DNA of 64,000 nucleotides from Bacteroidota bacterium (lineage in GTDB: Bacteria; Bacteroidota; Bacteroidia; Chitinophagales; Saprospiraceae). The stretch covers positions 3,260-67,259 of the forward strand of contig PZPC01000022.1 in the NCBI GenBank assembly GCA_003045895.1, in the 5' to 3' direction. Below are positions 36,796-46,600 of this stretch, piece after piece (position 1 is the first letter of the stretch; each line of letters starts with the position of its first letter). The notes beneath the pieces are model-generated. The model saw only the letters and a list, made by a program, of their open reading frames with translations, was not told the DNA's origin and searched no databases. Both the position numbers and the translations under genes were made by a program.

Positions 36796-37992
36796 ATGCT
36801 CGAATTTAGCCTTAAAATCCTATTTTGGGGAAGCGGCCTGGCCCTGGTCTATGCCTACCTGCTCTACCCGCTGCTGCTGGCCTGGCTAGCACGCAACAAA
36901 GTCATCACGACGGACAAGTTTGTCGACGTGGCCGATTTCCCGCAGGTATCCGTTTTAATGGCCGTACACAACGAAGAAGGAATTATTGCAGCAAAACTTC
37001 GCAGCCTCGTAGCCCAGGATTACCCGCCTCATCAATTACACCTTTACGTTGGCTCCGACAATTCTAATGACCAAACCAATTCCATCGTTGCGGCCTTTGC
37101 CCGGCAATACGAAAATATTCACTTTTTCCCATTCACCAAAAGGCAGGGCAAGCCCGGCGTGATTAATCAACTGGCCGCAGCAGCTGAACAAAACTATCCC
37201 ATCGGACCTGGCCATGTCTTTATCATCACCGATGCGAGTGTCCTGCTGAAAGCCGGGGTCACCGCGGCCCTGGTGCGGCATTTTAAACATCCTGATCTGG
37301 CGATCGTCGATGCCCACATGTTGCATACGGGAATGGTGCAGGAAGACATTTCGGCATCCGAGAACACCTATATCTCCTGGGAAGGAAAACTCAAGTACCA
37401 CGAAAGCGTGGTTTGGAAAAAAATGATCGGCCCTTTCGGAGGATGCTATGCCCTGCGCTCGGATTTTTTTGTCCGGGTTCCCGACAACTATTTGGTCGAC
37501 GACTTTTTTATTACCATGCAGGCTTTCCGGCGAGGGGGGTTGGCCATTAATGAACCACAAGCCATTTGCTACGAATCGGTAGGCCATGAGATCCAGGAAG
37601 AATTTAAACGCAAAGCGCGGATTTCTGCTGGAAATTTACAGAACATGTTCGCATTCACCGATCTGTGGCTCCCGCCCTGGGGTTTACCAAATTTTGCTTT
37701 CTTTTCCCACAAAATATTGCGCTGGCTTGGCCCAATATGGTTAATTTTACTGCTAGTCTGTGCCGGCCTCCTGCGGGACAACCAAATGTACGAATGGTTG
37801 TTTGTTATGTTGGGTGTACTTTTTTTCCTCCTTCCCCTGTTGGATGAGGGATTGATGCGGCTGCAAATTCACTGGTCATTACTGCGTAATGTCCGCTATT
37901 TTTTAACGATGAACCTAGCCCTCTTGGCTGGCTATTTCCATTATATTAAAGGTATCAAATCCAATGTCTGGCAACCCCCCAAGCGACAATAA
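36796..37992 (+). CDS. Membrane glycosyltransferase, GT2 type
   Basis: 398 residues: one TM helix at about 10-27, a GT-A catalytic domain (VSVLMAVHNEEGIIAAKL; a DASVLLKAGV metal-type motif near 150; VDDFFITMQAFRRGG; and a QxxRKxR-like KRKARISAGN), then three to four TM helices toward the C-terminus. This is the arrangement of processive or polyprenyl-linked GT2 enzymes. It begins 2 bp after the GT4 gene and its end overlaps the start of ribBA by 29 bp. Product is unknown. Confidence 0.88.
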   Translation: MLEFSLKILFWGSGLALVYAYLLYPLLLAWLARNKVITTDKFVDVADFPQVSVLMAVHNEEGIIAAKLRSLVAQDYPPHQLHLYVGSDNSNDQTNSIVAAFARQYENIHFFPFTKRQGKPGVINQLAAAAEQNYPIGPGHVFIITDASVLLKAGVTAALVRHFKHPDLAIVDAHMLHTGMVQEDISASENTYISWEGKLKYHESVVWKKMIGPFGGCYALRSDFFVRVPDNYLVDDFFITMQAFRRGGLAINEPQAICYESVGHEIQEEFKRKARISAGNLQNMFAFTDLWLPPWGLPNFAFFSHKILRWLGPIWLILLLVCAGLLRDNQMYEWLFVMLGVLFFLLPLLDEGLMRLQIHWSLLRNVRYFLTMNLALLAGYFHYIKGIKSNVWQPPKRQ

Positions 37993-39118
37993 CCCGTTTC
38001 AACTCGACACCATTGAGTCTGCTATCGCTGCCATAAAAGCTGGCGAAGTTATCATTGTTGTTGACGATGAAGACCGCGAAAACGAAGGTGATTTTATCTG
38101 TGCTGCGGAGTGTATTACGCCCGAACTGATCAACTTCATGGCCACCTACGGCCGCGGACTAATCTGTACACCAATCGACGAGCACCGAGCCAATGAATTG
38201 GATCTGCCGATGATGGTTTCCTCCAATACTGCACTGCACGAAACGGCTTTCACGGTGTCTATCGACCTCATCGGGCATGGTTGTTCTACGGGCATTTCGG
38301 CCTACGACCGAGCTACCGGCATCAAAGCCATGATCGACCCTACCGTCAGCGCCAATGATTTTGCGCGGCCCGGGCATATTTTCCCCCTCCGGGCAAAAAC
38401 GGGTGGCGTACTGCGGCGTACGGGGCATACAGAAGCCGCTATTGACCTGGCCCGGCTGGCCGGCTTTGCCCCAGCGGGTGTCCTGGTAGAAATCCTTAAC
38501 CCCGATGGTACCATGGCGCGCTTGCCACAACTCATGGAGATTGCTCAGCGGTTTGGCCTTAAAATAATAGCCATCAAAGATTTGGTGGCTTACCGAATGC
38601 GCAATGAGCGCCTGGTAAAGCGGGAAATGACGGCCGAAATACAAACCCGCTTCGGTACTTTTACCACCATTGCCTATCGGCAACTCACTACCGATGACGT
38701 CCACCTGGCATTTGTAAAAGGAAGCGATTTCAACCCCGACAACCCGGTTCTCGTAAGGGTTCATTCCGGAATGGAAAGCAATGACTTGTTCAACTCCTTG
38801 ATTGATGAAGAACAAATCAGCCTGGAAAAAGCACTCCAAAAGGTGGCGGAAGTGGGCCAGGGAGTTGTTTTATTTATGCGACACCTGGAACAACCCGATG
38901 ATATTCTCCAGAGCCTGACTAGTCTACAAGAATTCCAAAACCAACGCGACACGCAAAAACCAACCGCTGCTAATCAGGGTCAACGGGACTTTGGCGTGGG
39001 TGCCCAAATATTACGCGACCTGGGGCTGGGCAAAATCTCCTTACTCACCAATCATCCCCGCCGGCGTATTGCGATTGATGGATACGGCTTGGAAATTGTG
39101 GATCACGTAGCACTTTAA
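37964..39118 (+). CDS. 3,4-dihydroxy-2-butanone-4-phosphate synthase with degenerate GTP cyclohydrolase II half (RibBA type)
   Basis: 384 residues in the RibBA layout. The N-terminal DHBP synthase half (about 12-210) is complete: [12 protein letters not shown], the [11 protein letters not shown] strand, and [24 protein letters not shown]. It supplies the four-carbon unit of riboflavin. The C-terminal half (about 215-384) aligns with GTP cyclohydrolase II, but where the zinc Cys triad should follow VRVHS it reads [15 protein letters not shown] with no cysteine, and the RQEGRGIGL-type catalytic loop is replaced ([11 protein letters not shown]). So only the first activity is predicted. Similar worn GCHII halves occur in other Bacteroidota RibBA; a separate working ribA must then be elsewhere. 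Overlaps the GT2 gene. Confidence 0.93.
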   Translation: MSGNPPSDNNPFQLDTIESAIAAIKAGEVIIVVDDEDRENEGDFICAAECITPELINFMATYGRGLICTPIDEHRANELDLPMMVSSNTALHETAFTVSIDLIGHGCSTGISAYDRATGIKAMIDPTVSANDFARPGHIFPLRAKTGGVLRRTGHTEAAIDLARLAGFAPAGVLVEILNPDGTMARLPQLMEIAQRFGLKIIAIKDLVAYRMRNERLVKREMTAEIQTRFGTFTTIAYRQLTTDDVHLAFVKGSDFNPDNPVLVRVHSGMESNDLFNSLIDEEQISLEKALQKVAEVGQGVVLFMRHLEQPDDILQSLTSLQEFQNQRDTQKPTAANQGQRDFGVGAQILRDLGLGKISLLTNHPRRRIAIDGYGLEIVDHVAL

Positions 39119-39122
39119 GTCG

Positions 39123-39755
39123 TTGCGCTACGAACGAAAATACCGGATTGAAGGTTTACCCGCAGCCTGGGTAGAGCAAGCTATTCGTATGCATCCGGCT
39201 TCTTTTCGTTGTTTACATCCCAGCCGGCAGGTCAATAACATCTACTTTGACACACCGACCCTGGATGGCTTTTACCAAAATGTGGCGGGTACGCCCCAAC
39301 GCCGAAAACACCGGTTGCGTTGGTATGGCCCGGTCACTGAAATCCTGGAGCAGCCGGTTTTTGAAATAAAAATCAAAGACGGCGAGATGGGTAGGAAAGA
39401 AAACCTTTCCCTACCCCCAACCACCTGGCAAGACCTGCGCCAATGCTTCCGAGAAATACCGCAACTCCGCTACCTGCCGCTCCGCCCCCTGCTGGTCAAT
39501 GCTTACCAACGGTCTTACTTCGGCTCGGCCTGTGGCCGGTTCCGGATCACCGTTGATTGGGGCTTGCAGTTTGCCCCCTTCCACTGGTTCCTTGCTCCCC
39601 AACATTTTCATTACCTGCCTGATGCTGCCATTATCCTGGAACTCAAATACGACGTCGCGGACGATGATGCCGCCCAACACATTTTTGATTACCTGCCTTT
39701 CCGGCAAACAAAAAACAGCAAATACGTGACCGGCATCAACCTGATCATGGGCTAG
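39123..39755 (+). CDS. VTC-domain (polyphosphate polymerase-like) protein
   Basis: 210 residues matching the VTC domain, which in yeast polymerises polyphosphate from ATP; bacterial single-domain versions are common and mostly uncharacterised. The beta-strand motifs are RYERKYRIEG at the start, NNIYFDTPTLDGF, EIKIKDGEMGRKENLSL and KNSKYVTGINL at the end, with the basic residues expected to bind phosphates (RKHRLRWYG). The start is TTG at 39123, 4 bp after ribBA; the family's conserved N-terminus begins exactly there and no ATG fits. It is likely translated with the preceding genes. Confidence 0.86.
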   Translation: MRYERKYRIEGLPAAWVEQAIRMHPASFRCLHPSRQVNNIYFDTPTLDGFYQNVAGTPQRRKHRLRWYGPVTEILEQPVFEIKIKDGEMGRKENLSLPPTTWQDLRQCFREIPQLRYLPLRPLLVNAYQRSYFGSACGRFRITVDWGLQFAPFHWFLAPQHFHYLPDAAIILELKYDVADDDAAQHIFDYLPFRQTKNSKYVTGINLIMG

Positions 39756-39782
39756 TAGCCACCGGCTAAATAGCCACCGGCT
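39756..39782. repeat. Short direct repeat between convergent genes
   Basis: TAGCCACCGGCT occurs at 39756-39767 and 39771-39782. Each copy can fold (AGCC/GGCT), but there is no T-run, so I do not call a terminator. Weak evidence for any function. Confidence 0.4.
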
Positions 39783-39813
39783 GCTGGCTGCTTCCGGCAC
39801 CAGGGACTACTTA

Positions 39814-42800
39814 TTAGTTTCCGCCATTTTGATCCAGCGGAACAGGAGTTGCGGTCATAATCGCCAGGTGATTGCGGTGCCGTACGGCTACAAAATAATC
39901 GCCCGGTACGACATTGGTAAAAAGCACCGGTGAAACACCGTCCACGTCCACAATATCACCATCCCGCTGCAACAGCGCCGCACGGGCAGCAACAACCGTT
40001 GTGTTGTCAGACTTGTCCCGAAGTTCCAGGAACACCCAATCGACAATGGCGTCGTTTCCCGTAACCGCAAAAACACCTGGTGCGACGGACTCCCCGCCCG
40101 TACCCACGTGAATAAAATTTGGCGGCGTGTAAGGATCCGTTAAGGGCAGAGCGGTCCGGATTTGGTCATCCATCAGGCCGGTACCCGCGTTGTAAGGGCC
40201 TTGCAAAAACACCTTGGCTGGCAGCAACAAATAATTTTCGCCTTTCGTAAAGGTAACCATTGCCCTTGCCTCCGGGTTGGTGAGTGGTTGGTGATCACTG
40301 GATACCAACTGGGCGGTAAGCGTGTGCGTGCCCGGGCTGACATTGGGCAAGACATAGGTACCCGTAAGATTGTGGATGGTAATGTGCGGTGGGTTATCCA
40401 GGGTCAAATGCAAATGGTCGGCATGGCCATTGGCCAAATCCCCCCCCATACTGTATTGAACTTCGACATCATTGCCATATACCGTGCTGGCAGACAACGG
40501 AGAATCGATTTGTACAAATGGTGGATTTCCCAGTACGATAAAATTATCAAACACATCCACCGCTGGTTTGTAAGTATCATCACCCGCCTGGGAATATTTA
40601 ATAATCACCGTTCCCGGCGAGCCGTCCAGGGTCACGGTATTGCCGGATACGGATGCCGGACCGGCAATCACTTCGGCCGTCACCGGCAAACCAGAAGTGC
40701 TGGTTGAGCTGAGTGAAAAAGCAGGACTGGAAATAAATTTAGTTCCCACCGGCAAAAAACTTATCGTCTGGTTCAGCAGAAATTCGAAAGGAGAAAGCCG
40801 GGAGCCGGGAATAGGCGTTTCGAATGTTCCCGTCGGCAGCTGCCATCGAACAGCCAGGTTATCACCTCCCCCCTCTTCCTTCATCAACGCTTCTATGTAG
40901 TAGGATTGTCCGGCCTGTAGTGAAATGGGTACCGACTGTTGCTGGGCAAATTTATTCCACTCCCGGGAGCCCGTCCACCCTGGAACGTTGGCAATACGTA
41001 CCTTATTTAGCGGATTATCATCGGTACTCAGCCAGAGTTCGCCATTGTCGTCACTGGCGATCCAGAAGGTATAAGCGCCCGTCACGGGTGGGCAGATAAA
41101 GCCCCGCAGACGGGTACCATAGTTATTTGCAGCATTGACCGGTACTTCAAAAACAGTAAGTTCATCTTCTATATTTGGTGGCGTATTCACGGGAATTTCA
41201 ATCACTGTAGTTCCCGGCACACCGGTCCAGACTTCCCGGCTTATTGTACCCTGCGCGCTACAATTACTGGCGTTGGGAACGGTGACCTGAAAAGACCGGA
41301 ATACCGGCGTAGCTGGCGCATAACTGCCCCCTCCCCCCTGAATAGCCACGATGCTTACCGGGCCTGGCACCCCCAACAAAGTAACCGTGTTGCCACTGAG
41401 GGTAGCGGGGCCGCCCGTGATGTATAGCGCTACGGGTAAGCCGGAAGAAGCTGTGGCACTAATGGTGAAAGGTGGCGCCGTTGCTTCCCGATCGGGCAAA
41501 GGGGCAAAGCTGATGGTCTGGGCCTGCCCCAGGCAAGCCGGAAAAATGTCTTTCTGGTAGGTAGCAGACAGGCCTCCCGGATCAGTTACCGTCAGCAAAA
41601 CCCTGTACCAGTAGGTATCTCCATCACAACCAACGGGGCTGAGTACCGTGCTGGTAACCGGATTGTTGTCGGGGGCCTCGGGGTGGTTGTGACCATTGTG
41701 AAACAAGAACAGCTGCCAGGAATAAGCCAGGGACTGGTTGCTACTTTCAGCATCATAAACGACCGCCGACAGGTTGAGCGTCGTAGGCTGATTCAAAGCA
41801 AAAGTATTGACCTGATCGATGCTCGTAGATTGGATCACCGGTGGGCTGTTATCCAGGGAAATATTGATGGTGGTTTGAGCCGTCAGTCCACCATTATCCG
41901 TAACCGTCAGGGTTACGACAAAATTAGGCCCGCCGTTGGGGGTGGAAAAAGTATGAGAGGGATTAGCCAGGGTACTGGTCGTTCCATCACCAAAATCCCA
42001 CAAGTAAGTCAAGGGAAAAAACTCGGGATCGTAGGAATTATCTCCCGTAAACGTTACCACCAATGGGCTGGGCCCCTGAGAAAGATCGGAGGAAGCAATA
42101 GCTACCGGTGGCTGATTCGCTGCGCCGGTATAAGTGACGTGCCGGATTTGTGCGGAATAATTGACATAGTAAAAACCGTCGGCAAAGGGAGGAGCTGCCA
42201 AAAACACCACTGGCCCGGTATTGGTCAGGAAACTCCGTATTTCGGTGGGGTTGTAATTCCCATCGAAAGAAAAATTCATGATCCACTGCCCCCCATAATC
42301 TGCATGAAAATAAGTATTTTGGTAGATACTGGGAAAATCAGTCCCCGTATACCAGAATCCCCCCGTGGAGGCATTACCTTGAAAGTTGGGTCCGGAAAAC
42401 TGGGGACCAACCGTCAGGATATTGCCATTTACGAGTACCCTTGGGGCGCTGTTGCGCCAATCTACCCGCGGACGTTCGTGGGTAGCAGGTGTGTAATTGC
42501 TGTTGTTGTAACCAGGGAGATAGGTCATTCCCTCGTATTTGGGCCAACCAAAGTTTTGTCCTGGTCCGGTGATGATATCCAGCTCTTCGCGGTCTCCCCA
42601 ACCCACATCTCCGAAGATAAAGGTTCCGGGGTTGCCATCACTCGGCAACACACTACCGGTATTCGGAATTTTACATAACCGGTAAGGATTACGGACCCCC
42701 CGGGCCCACACCCGGGAACGGGCTGAACGGGGTGCACCCGCATCGTAGAACGGGTTACTGGGTAGCCCGTCGCCAGTTTGGGGATCAATCCGCAAAATTT

Positions 42801-43551
42801 TTCCATTGTGTGAATCAAGCAGTTGACTGCGGTAGGACCCAATATTTTCAGCCGCCGTGATGATGCCATCATTGAGCGCTTGCTGAAAGTACGTTTCCGA
42901 GGCAGATCCCTGGTCGGTGGAAGTATAACTGGCCCCATCCCCCATCGACACCAGCAAGGTATTGTCTGAGCCAAATACCAACTGCCCTACCCCGTGCGAC
43001 TCGTGCAAGATCGGCATACCCGTAGAAGCAGATTCTCCGATGAGTATATGGCGGCTATTGCTGACTACCGTATTAAAATTATTACTACCATCCGCCTGGT
43101 ACCTGGTCAGCCGACCAATGGTGGCACTGTAATAGTTGTTGTTGTTGGGATTGTAGGCGGGGGTACCAAAATTCATCAGGTGCTCCCGATCAACCACGTA
43201 CAAAAGATAGAAATAACCATTGCTGAGAAAGTTGGGATCCAGGGCAAATCCGACCAATCCGAAATCCCGCCAGCCGCCTACCTCGGCACTGATGTCCAAC
43301 AGCGGAACCGGCAACCGGGAGCCATTTTCTACGATCCAGACTTTTCCGTTTTTTTCCCAGACGTACATCCGCCCGTTACCATCCCAGGTGAACCCGACAA
43401 CCTGGTTCCAACCCCCTATATAGAGTTCATCGACAAAACCTGTCGGCTGGGCAGCTATCGTCAGCGGGCCATAAATGGTCAGCAAAAAAAGAACGGCAAT
43501 TCCTGTTTTTTTGATGTTTTCCATGATTTTCATAAGGTCATTTTTTATCAT
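39814..43551 (-). CDS. Secreted PQQ-type sugar dehydrogenase-like multidomain protein
   Basis: 1245 residues, signal peptide near the N-terminus (ending LTIAAQ at about 35; start at 43551, 43533 or 43524 all possible). The first half (40-475) is a glucose/sorbosone dehydrogenase propeller: GFTWDGNGRMYVWEKNG, HESHGVGQLVFGSDNTLLVS with the MGDG signature, and FGDVGWGDREELD. PKD (about 480-560, YLWDFGDGT), two repeats starting QTISF (about 670 and 925), a PA14 domain between them (about 770-917, with WIASDDNGELWLS) and an Ig-like segment follow. The last 130 residues form a module shared with the 3555-aa protein next door (TGNDAIVDWVFLELR, LLQRDGDIVD). Substrate is unknown; a carbohydrate-binding and oxidising role at the cell surface is likely. 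Confidence 0.88.
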   Translation of the reverse strand: MIKNDLMKIMENIKKTGIAVLFLLTIYGPLTIAAQPTGFVDELYIGGWNQVVGFTWDGNGRMYVWEKNGKVWIVENGSRLPVPLLDISAEVGGWRDFGLVGFALDPNFLSNGYFYLLYVVDREHLMNFGTPAYNPNNNNYYSATIGRLTRYQADGSNNFNTVVSNSRHILIGESASTGMPILHESHGVGQLVFGSDNTLLVSMGDGASYTSTDQGSASETYFQQALNDGIITAAENIGSYRSQLLDSHNGKILRIDPQTGDGLPSNPFYDAGAPRSARSRVWARGVRNPYRLCKIPNTGSVLPSDGNPGTFIFGDVGWGDREELDIITGPGQNFGWPKYEGMTYLPGYNNSNYTPATHERPRVDWRNSAPRVLVNGNILTVGPQFSGPNFQGNASTGGFWYTGTDFPSIYQNTYFHADYGGQWIMNFSFDGNYNPTEIRSFLTNTGPVVFLAAPPFADGFYYVNYSAQIRHVTYTGAANQPPVAIASSDLSQGPSPLVVTFTGDNSYDPEFFPLTYLWDFGDGTTSTLANPSHTFSTPNGGPNFVVTLTVTDNGGLTAQTTINISLDNSPPVIQSTSIDQVNTFALNQPTTLNLSAVVYDAESSNQSLAYSWQLFLFHNGHNHPEAPDNNPVTSTVLSPVGCDGDTYWYRVLLTVTDPGGLSATYQKDIFPACLGQAQTISFAPLPDREATAPPFTISATASSGLPVALYITGGPATLSGNTVTLLGVPGPVSIVAIQGGGGSYAPATPVFRSFQVTVPNASNCSAQGTISREVWTGVPGTTVIEIPVNTPPNIEDELTVFEVPVNAANNYGTRLRGFICPPVTGAYTFWIASDDNGELWLSTDDNPLNKVRIANVPGWTGSREWNKFAQQQSVPISLQAGQSYYIEALMKEEGGGDNLAVRWQLPTGTFETPIPGSRLSPFEFLLNQTISFLPVGTKFISSPAFSLSSTSTSGLPVTAEVIAGPASVSGNTVTLDGSPGTVIIKYSQAGDDTYKPAVDVFDNFIVLGNPPFVQIDSPLSASTVYGNDVEVQYSMGGDLANGHADHLHLTLDNPPHITIHNLTGTYVLPNVSPGTHTLTAQLVSSDHQPLTNPEARAMVTFTKGENYLLLPAKVFLQGPYNAGTGLMDDQIRTALPLTDPYTPPNFIHVGTGGESVAPGVFAVTGNDAIVDWVFLELRDKSDNTTVVAARAALLQRDGDIVDVDGVSPVLFTNVVPGDYFVAVRHRNHLAIMTATPVPLDQNGGN

Positions 43552-43669
43552 TTATCCCGCAAATAGCTCCTCATTATCCATCCATCAAGGACAACTTAGG
43601 TTCGGGAAGACAATCATTTAATGGCGAATCTGCTTTCCTTGTAACGAGCAGATTACCCCCAACAAGTTC

Positions 43670-46600
43670 TCAATTCCGGACCCCAGCGGTTCGGGTAATC
43701 TTTACCGGCGTAAGCGTCAGTACGGCCAGGTGATTGCGATGGCGAACGGCAACAAAATAATCGCCTGGCGGCACATTCAGAAAACGGACCGGCGTGATGC
43801 CATTCCTATCCACAATATCACCATCCCGTTGCAGCAGTGCCGACCGCGACGCCACTACCTGGGTATTATCGCCAGCACTGCGGAGTTCCAGGAAGACCCA
43901 GTCGACAATGGCATCGTTCCCGGTGTTGGAAAACACCGACGGGTCGACCGTTTCATAACGCCCCTCAGTGGGTTGGAAGCCCAGCTGGGGATAGGGATCC
44001 GTGACCGGCAGCAAATTCAGTTGCCGTAGCTCATCATTCATCAGGCCATTGGTCGTATTTAATGGCCCTTGCAGCAAGGCCACCGCCGAAAGGTTTATAC
44101 AGGCATTACCCAGGCCAAAATATTTGTGCTGTAAATAAGCCTCCACGCGCAAACGTTCGGCCACGGTGAGTGCCCGGTCGTAGACCAGTACGGCGGCCAG
44201 GTCCATAGCGTTGCCGCTGCCATCCAGGCTTCCACCCAGTAGCAGGGCACCCGCCACGGTGTTCAGGGCCGGGCTGGTGGTTTCCAGAAGGGTGCCATTT
44301 TTGTATTGGCGCAGGGTTCCTCCCTCGTACACGGCCGATTGTACCAGCCAGCCAGCGCCCAGACCCTGAGCCGTGGTGGCCAGGTTGGTGCCGCCGCCAG
44401 TGGTCACGCCCAGGTTGCCACTACCTGCGTTACCTACCAGGCCAAAAGCGCCAGCGGTGCTATTGGTACCGTAAACCAGGCCCGTGGTCGGGTTGCTGGC
44501 CGGGGTAGCTGTGTGGTAACGAGTAACCAGAAAGACCGTCCGATTAGCGGCTCCCAGGGGAAGCCCATTGACATTACTCGTGCGTTCGAATTTATCGCCC
44601 GCTCCATCAAAAGCCACGTAAGACTGCCCATTCGGGCCGTTGGCGATGACCCACTGGGGATCGCCCACGGCCGTCAGGTCATTGGCCTGCACAGACTGGT
44701 CGGTCCAGCTGCTCACGGTGCCCAGCGCTTCGGCAACGCCCTTATCGGCTTCCAGGTGCAGGGCCAGGTCGTCGGTCAACAAGCCAAAGTACCTGGCCTG
44801 CAGGTAGCCTTCGATCTCCTGGCGCTCAGCAGTACCCAGGGCCCGGTCGTAGACCAGCACCGCCGCCACATCCATTTGGGCATACCCCGTACCGGCAATA
44901 TCTGCCCCCAGCACGATCTTGCCGGGGTTGGTAGCGAAAGTCAAATTGTTGACGGTCTGAATCAATTCGCCGTTCTTAAACTGGGTTAAAGTACCGGCGG
45001 AAAGCACCGTGGACTGCGTCAGCCAGCCCGTAGCCAGCCCATTGGTGGCTACATAATTGGTTGTCCCACTGGTAACCGCCAGATTGCCGGCGCCATTATC
45101 GGCGGTTAAGCCAAAGGCATTATCGGTTCCAACAGCTCCGTAGACAAAGCCTGCGGCAGCGAGCGGCGGCGCCTGGTAGCGGGCGACGAGAAACACCGTC
45201 CGATCGGCATTGCCGGCGGGTAAGTCGTTGACCGCTCCCGTCCGCTCCAGCTTTTGGTCCACGCCGTTAAATTGTACGAAAGGCATGCCCTGGGGGCCGG
45301 TATAGGCCCGGACCAAGGGGCTGCCCGTAGCGACCAGGTTGTTGCCCGCCGCCGAAAGATCGGCCCAGGCGGTTACCCCGGCCGCAACCAGGTCCAGCCC
45401 CCGGTCCGCTTCCAGCCGCAGCACCAGCCCCTGGTTGAACAGGTCACAAGGGCAAGGATTGACCGCCACGGTAGCTGCTCCAAGCGGGTTGCCCGTGGTC
45501 GCACAGGTGCCGTCGTCAATGCTGGTCAGCAGATAATTGAAATCAGGGGCGTACGCCTGGAAGGCGACGTCTACCCAGTAGTTGGCTGCATTAAAAGTAT
45601 TCGTTGGAAAATCAGGCGTAGCGGAATAAACATAAACCCCATTACTACCATCTACCCCATTTGCCAAAGCCGTTAGTGGAGACCCTGGTTCCGTATAGGA
45701 TGTCGTGCTAAAGTAACCACCGGCAGCCATGTACCGCCCGCTTGGCGACAGGAAGGAAGCCACGTAGGTCGTATTCGCGGCAATGGCAATGGGCTGCGGG
45801 AAATCTATCTGTTGCCAACCCATATCGGCGTTCCCGAGGGTAGCAGCACCTTCCGCCAGGAGTATTCCGGGCGTCCCATTTTTCCAGAGTTGTACCCTAT
45901 AATTTTCCGTACCAATATTACCCCACCCTTTATAAAAGCGAATTCCCGAGATTACGCCCGGTTCTGAGGAGCGGAATTTTACGCCTAGTACCACGGGCGT
46001 ATTTTCTTCCTGTAAGCTCCCCGTAGCATTAATCCCCCAAATATTTACGGGTGGAGAAAGTGCAAACGCCAGCGCATCACCCACCGAAAACGCCGTTCCG
46101 CTGTCCACATTGTAGGTATTGCCGTTCACCACCAGGTCTACCGAACTACCACCCGCCGAAGCGGTGTAGCGAAGGTTGATGGGATCGCCAGCACAAACGG
46201 CGGTGGCCGTAGCCGTTAGTGTTCCTGCGGGTAAAGGATTTATGGTAATTGTTTCCGTACTTAAAGGACTTCCCACACTGGTGCATCCACTGTTATCAGT
46301 GATACTCGTCAGGTTAAACACCAACGCTGCCGGATCAATTTCGCGGAATAAAACATCCACCCAATAATTGGCATTACTACCGCCAGCGGGGAAACCACCG
46401 CCGTATTTATAGACACCGTTCGGACCATCGACACCTGCCTGTAATGCAGTAAGCGGGCCATTGGTTACCCCGGTACTGGCAAAAAATCCACTGCTAATGG
46501 CAAAATATCCATCAGCTGAGAAATAGGATGCGATATACGTCGTATTCGCCTGAATGGGTACCGGACTGGCAAATTGAACCGCTTGCCAACCACTGGCCGT

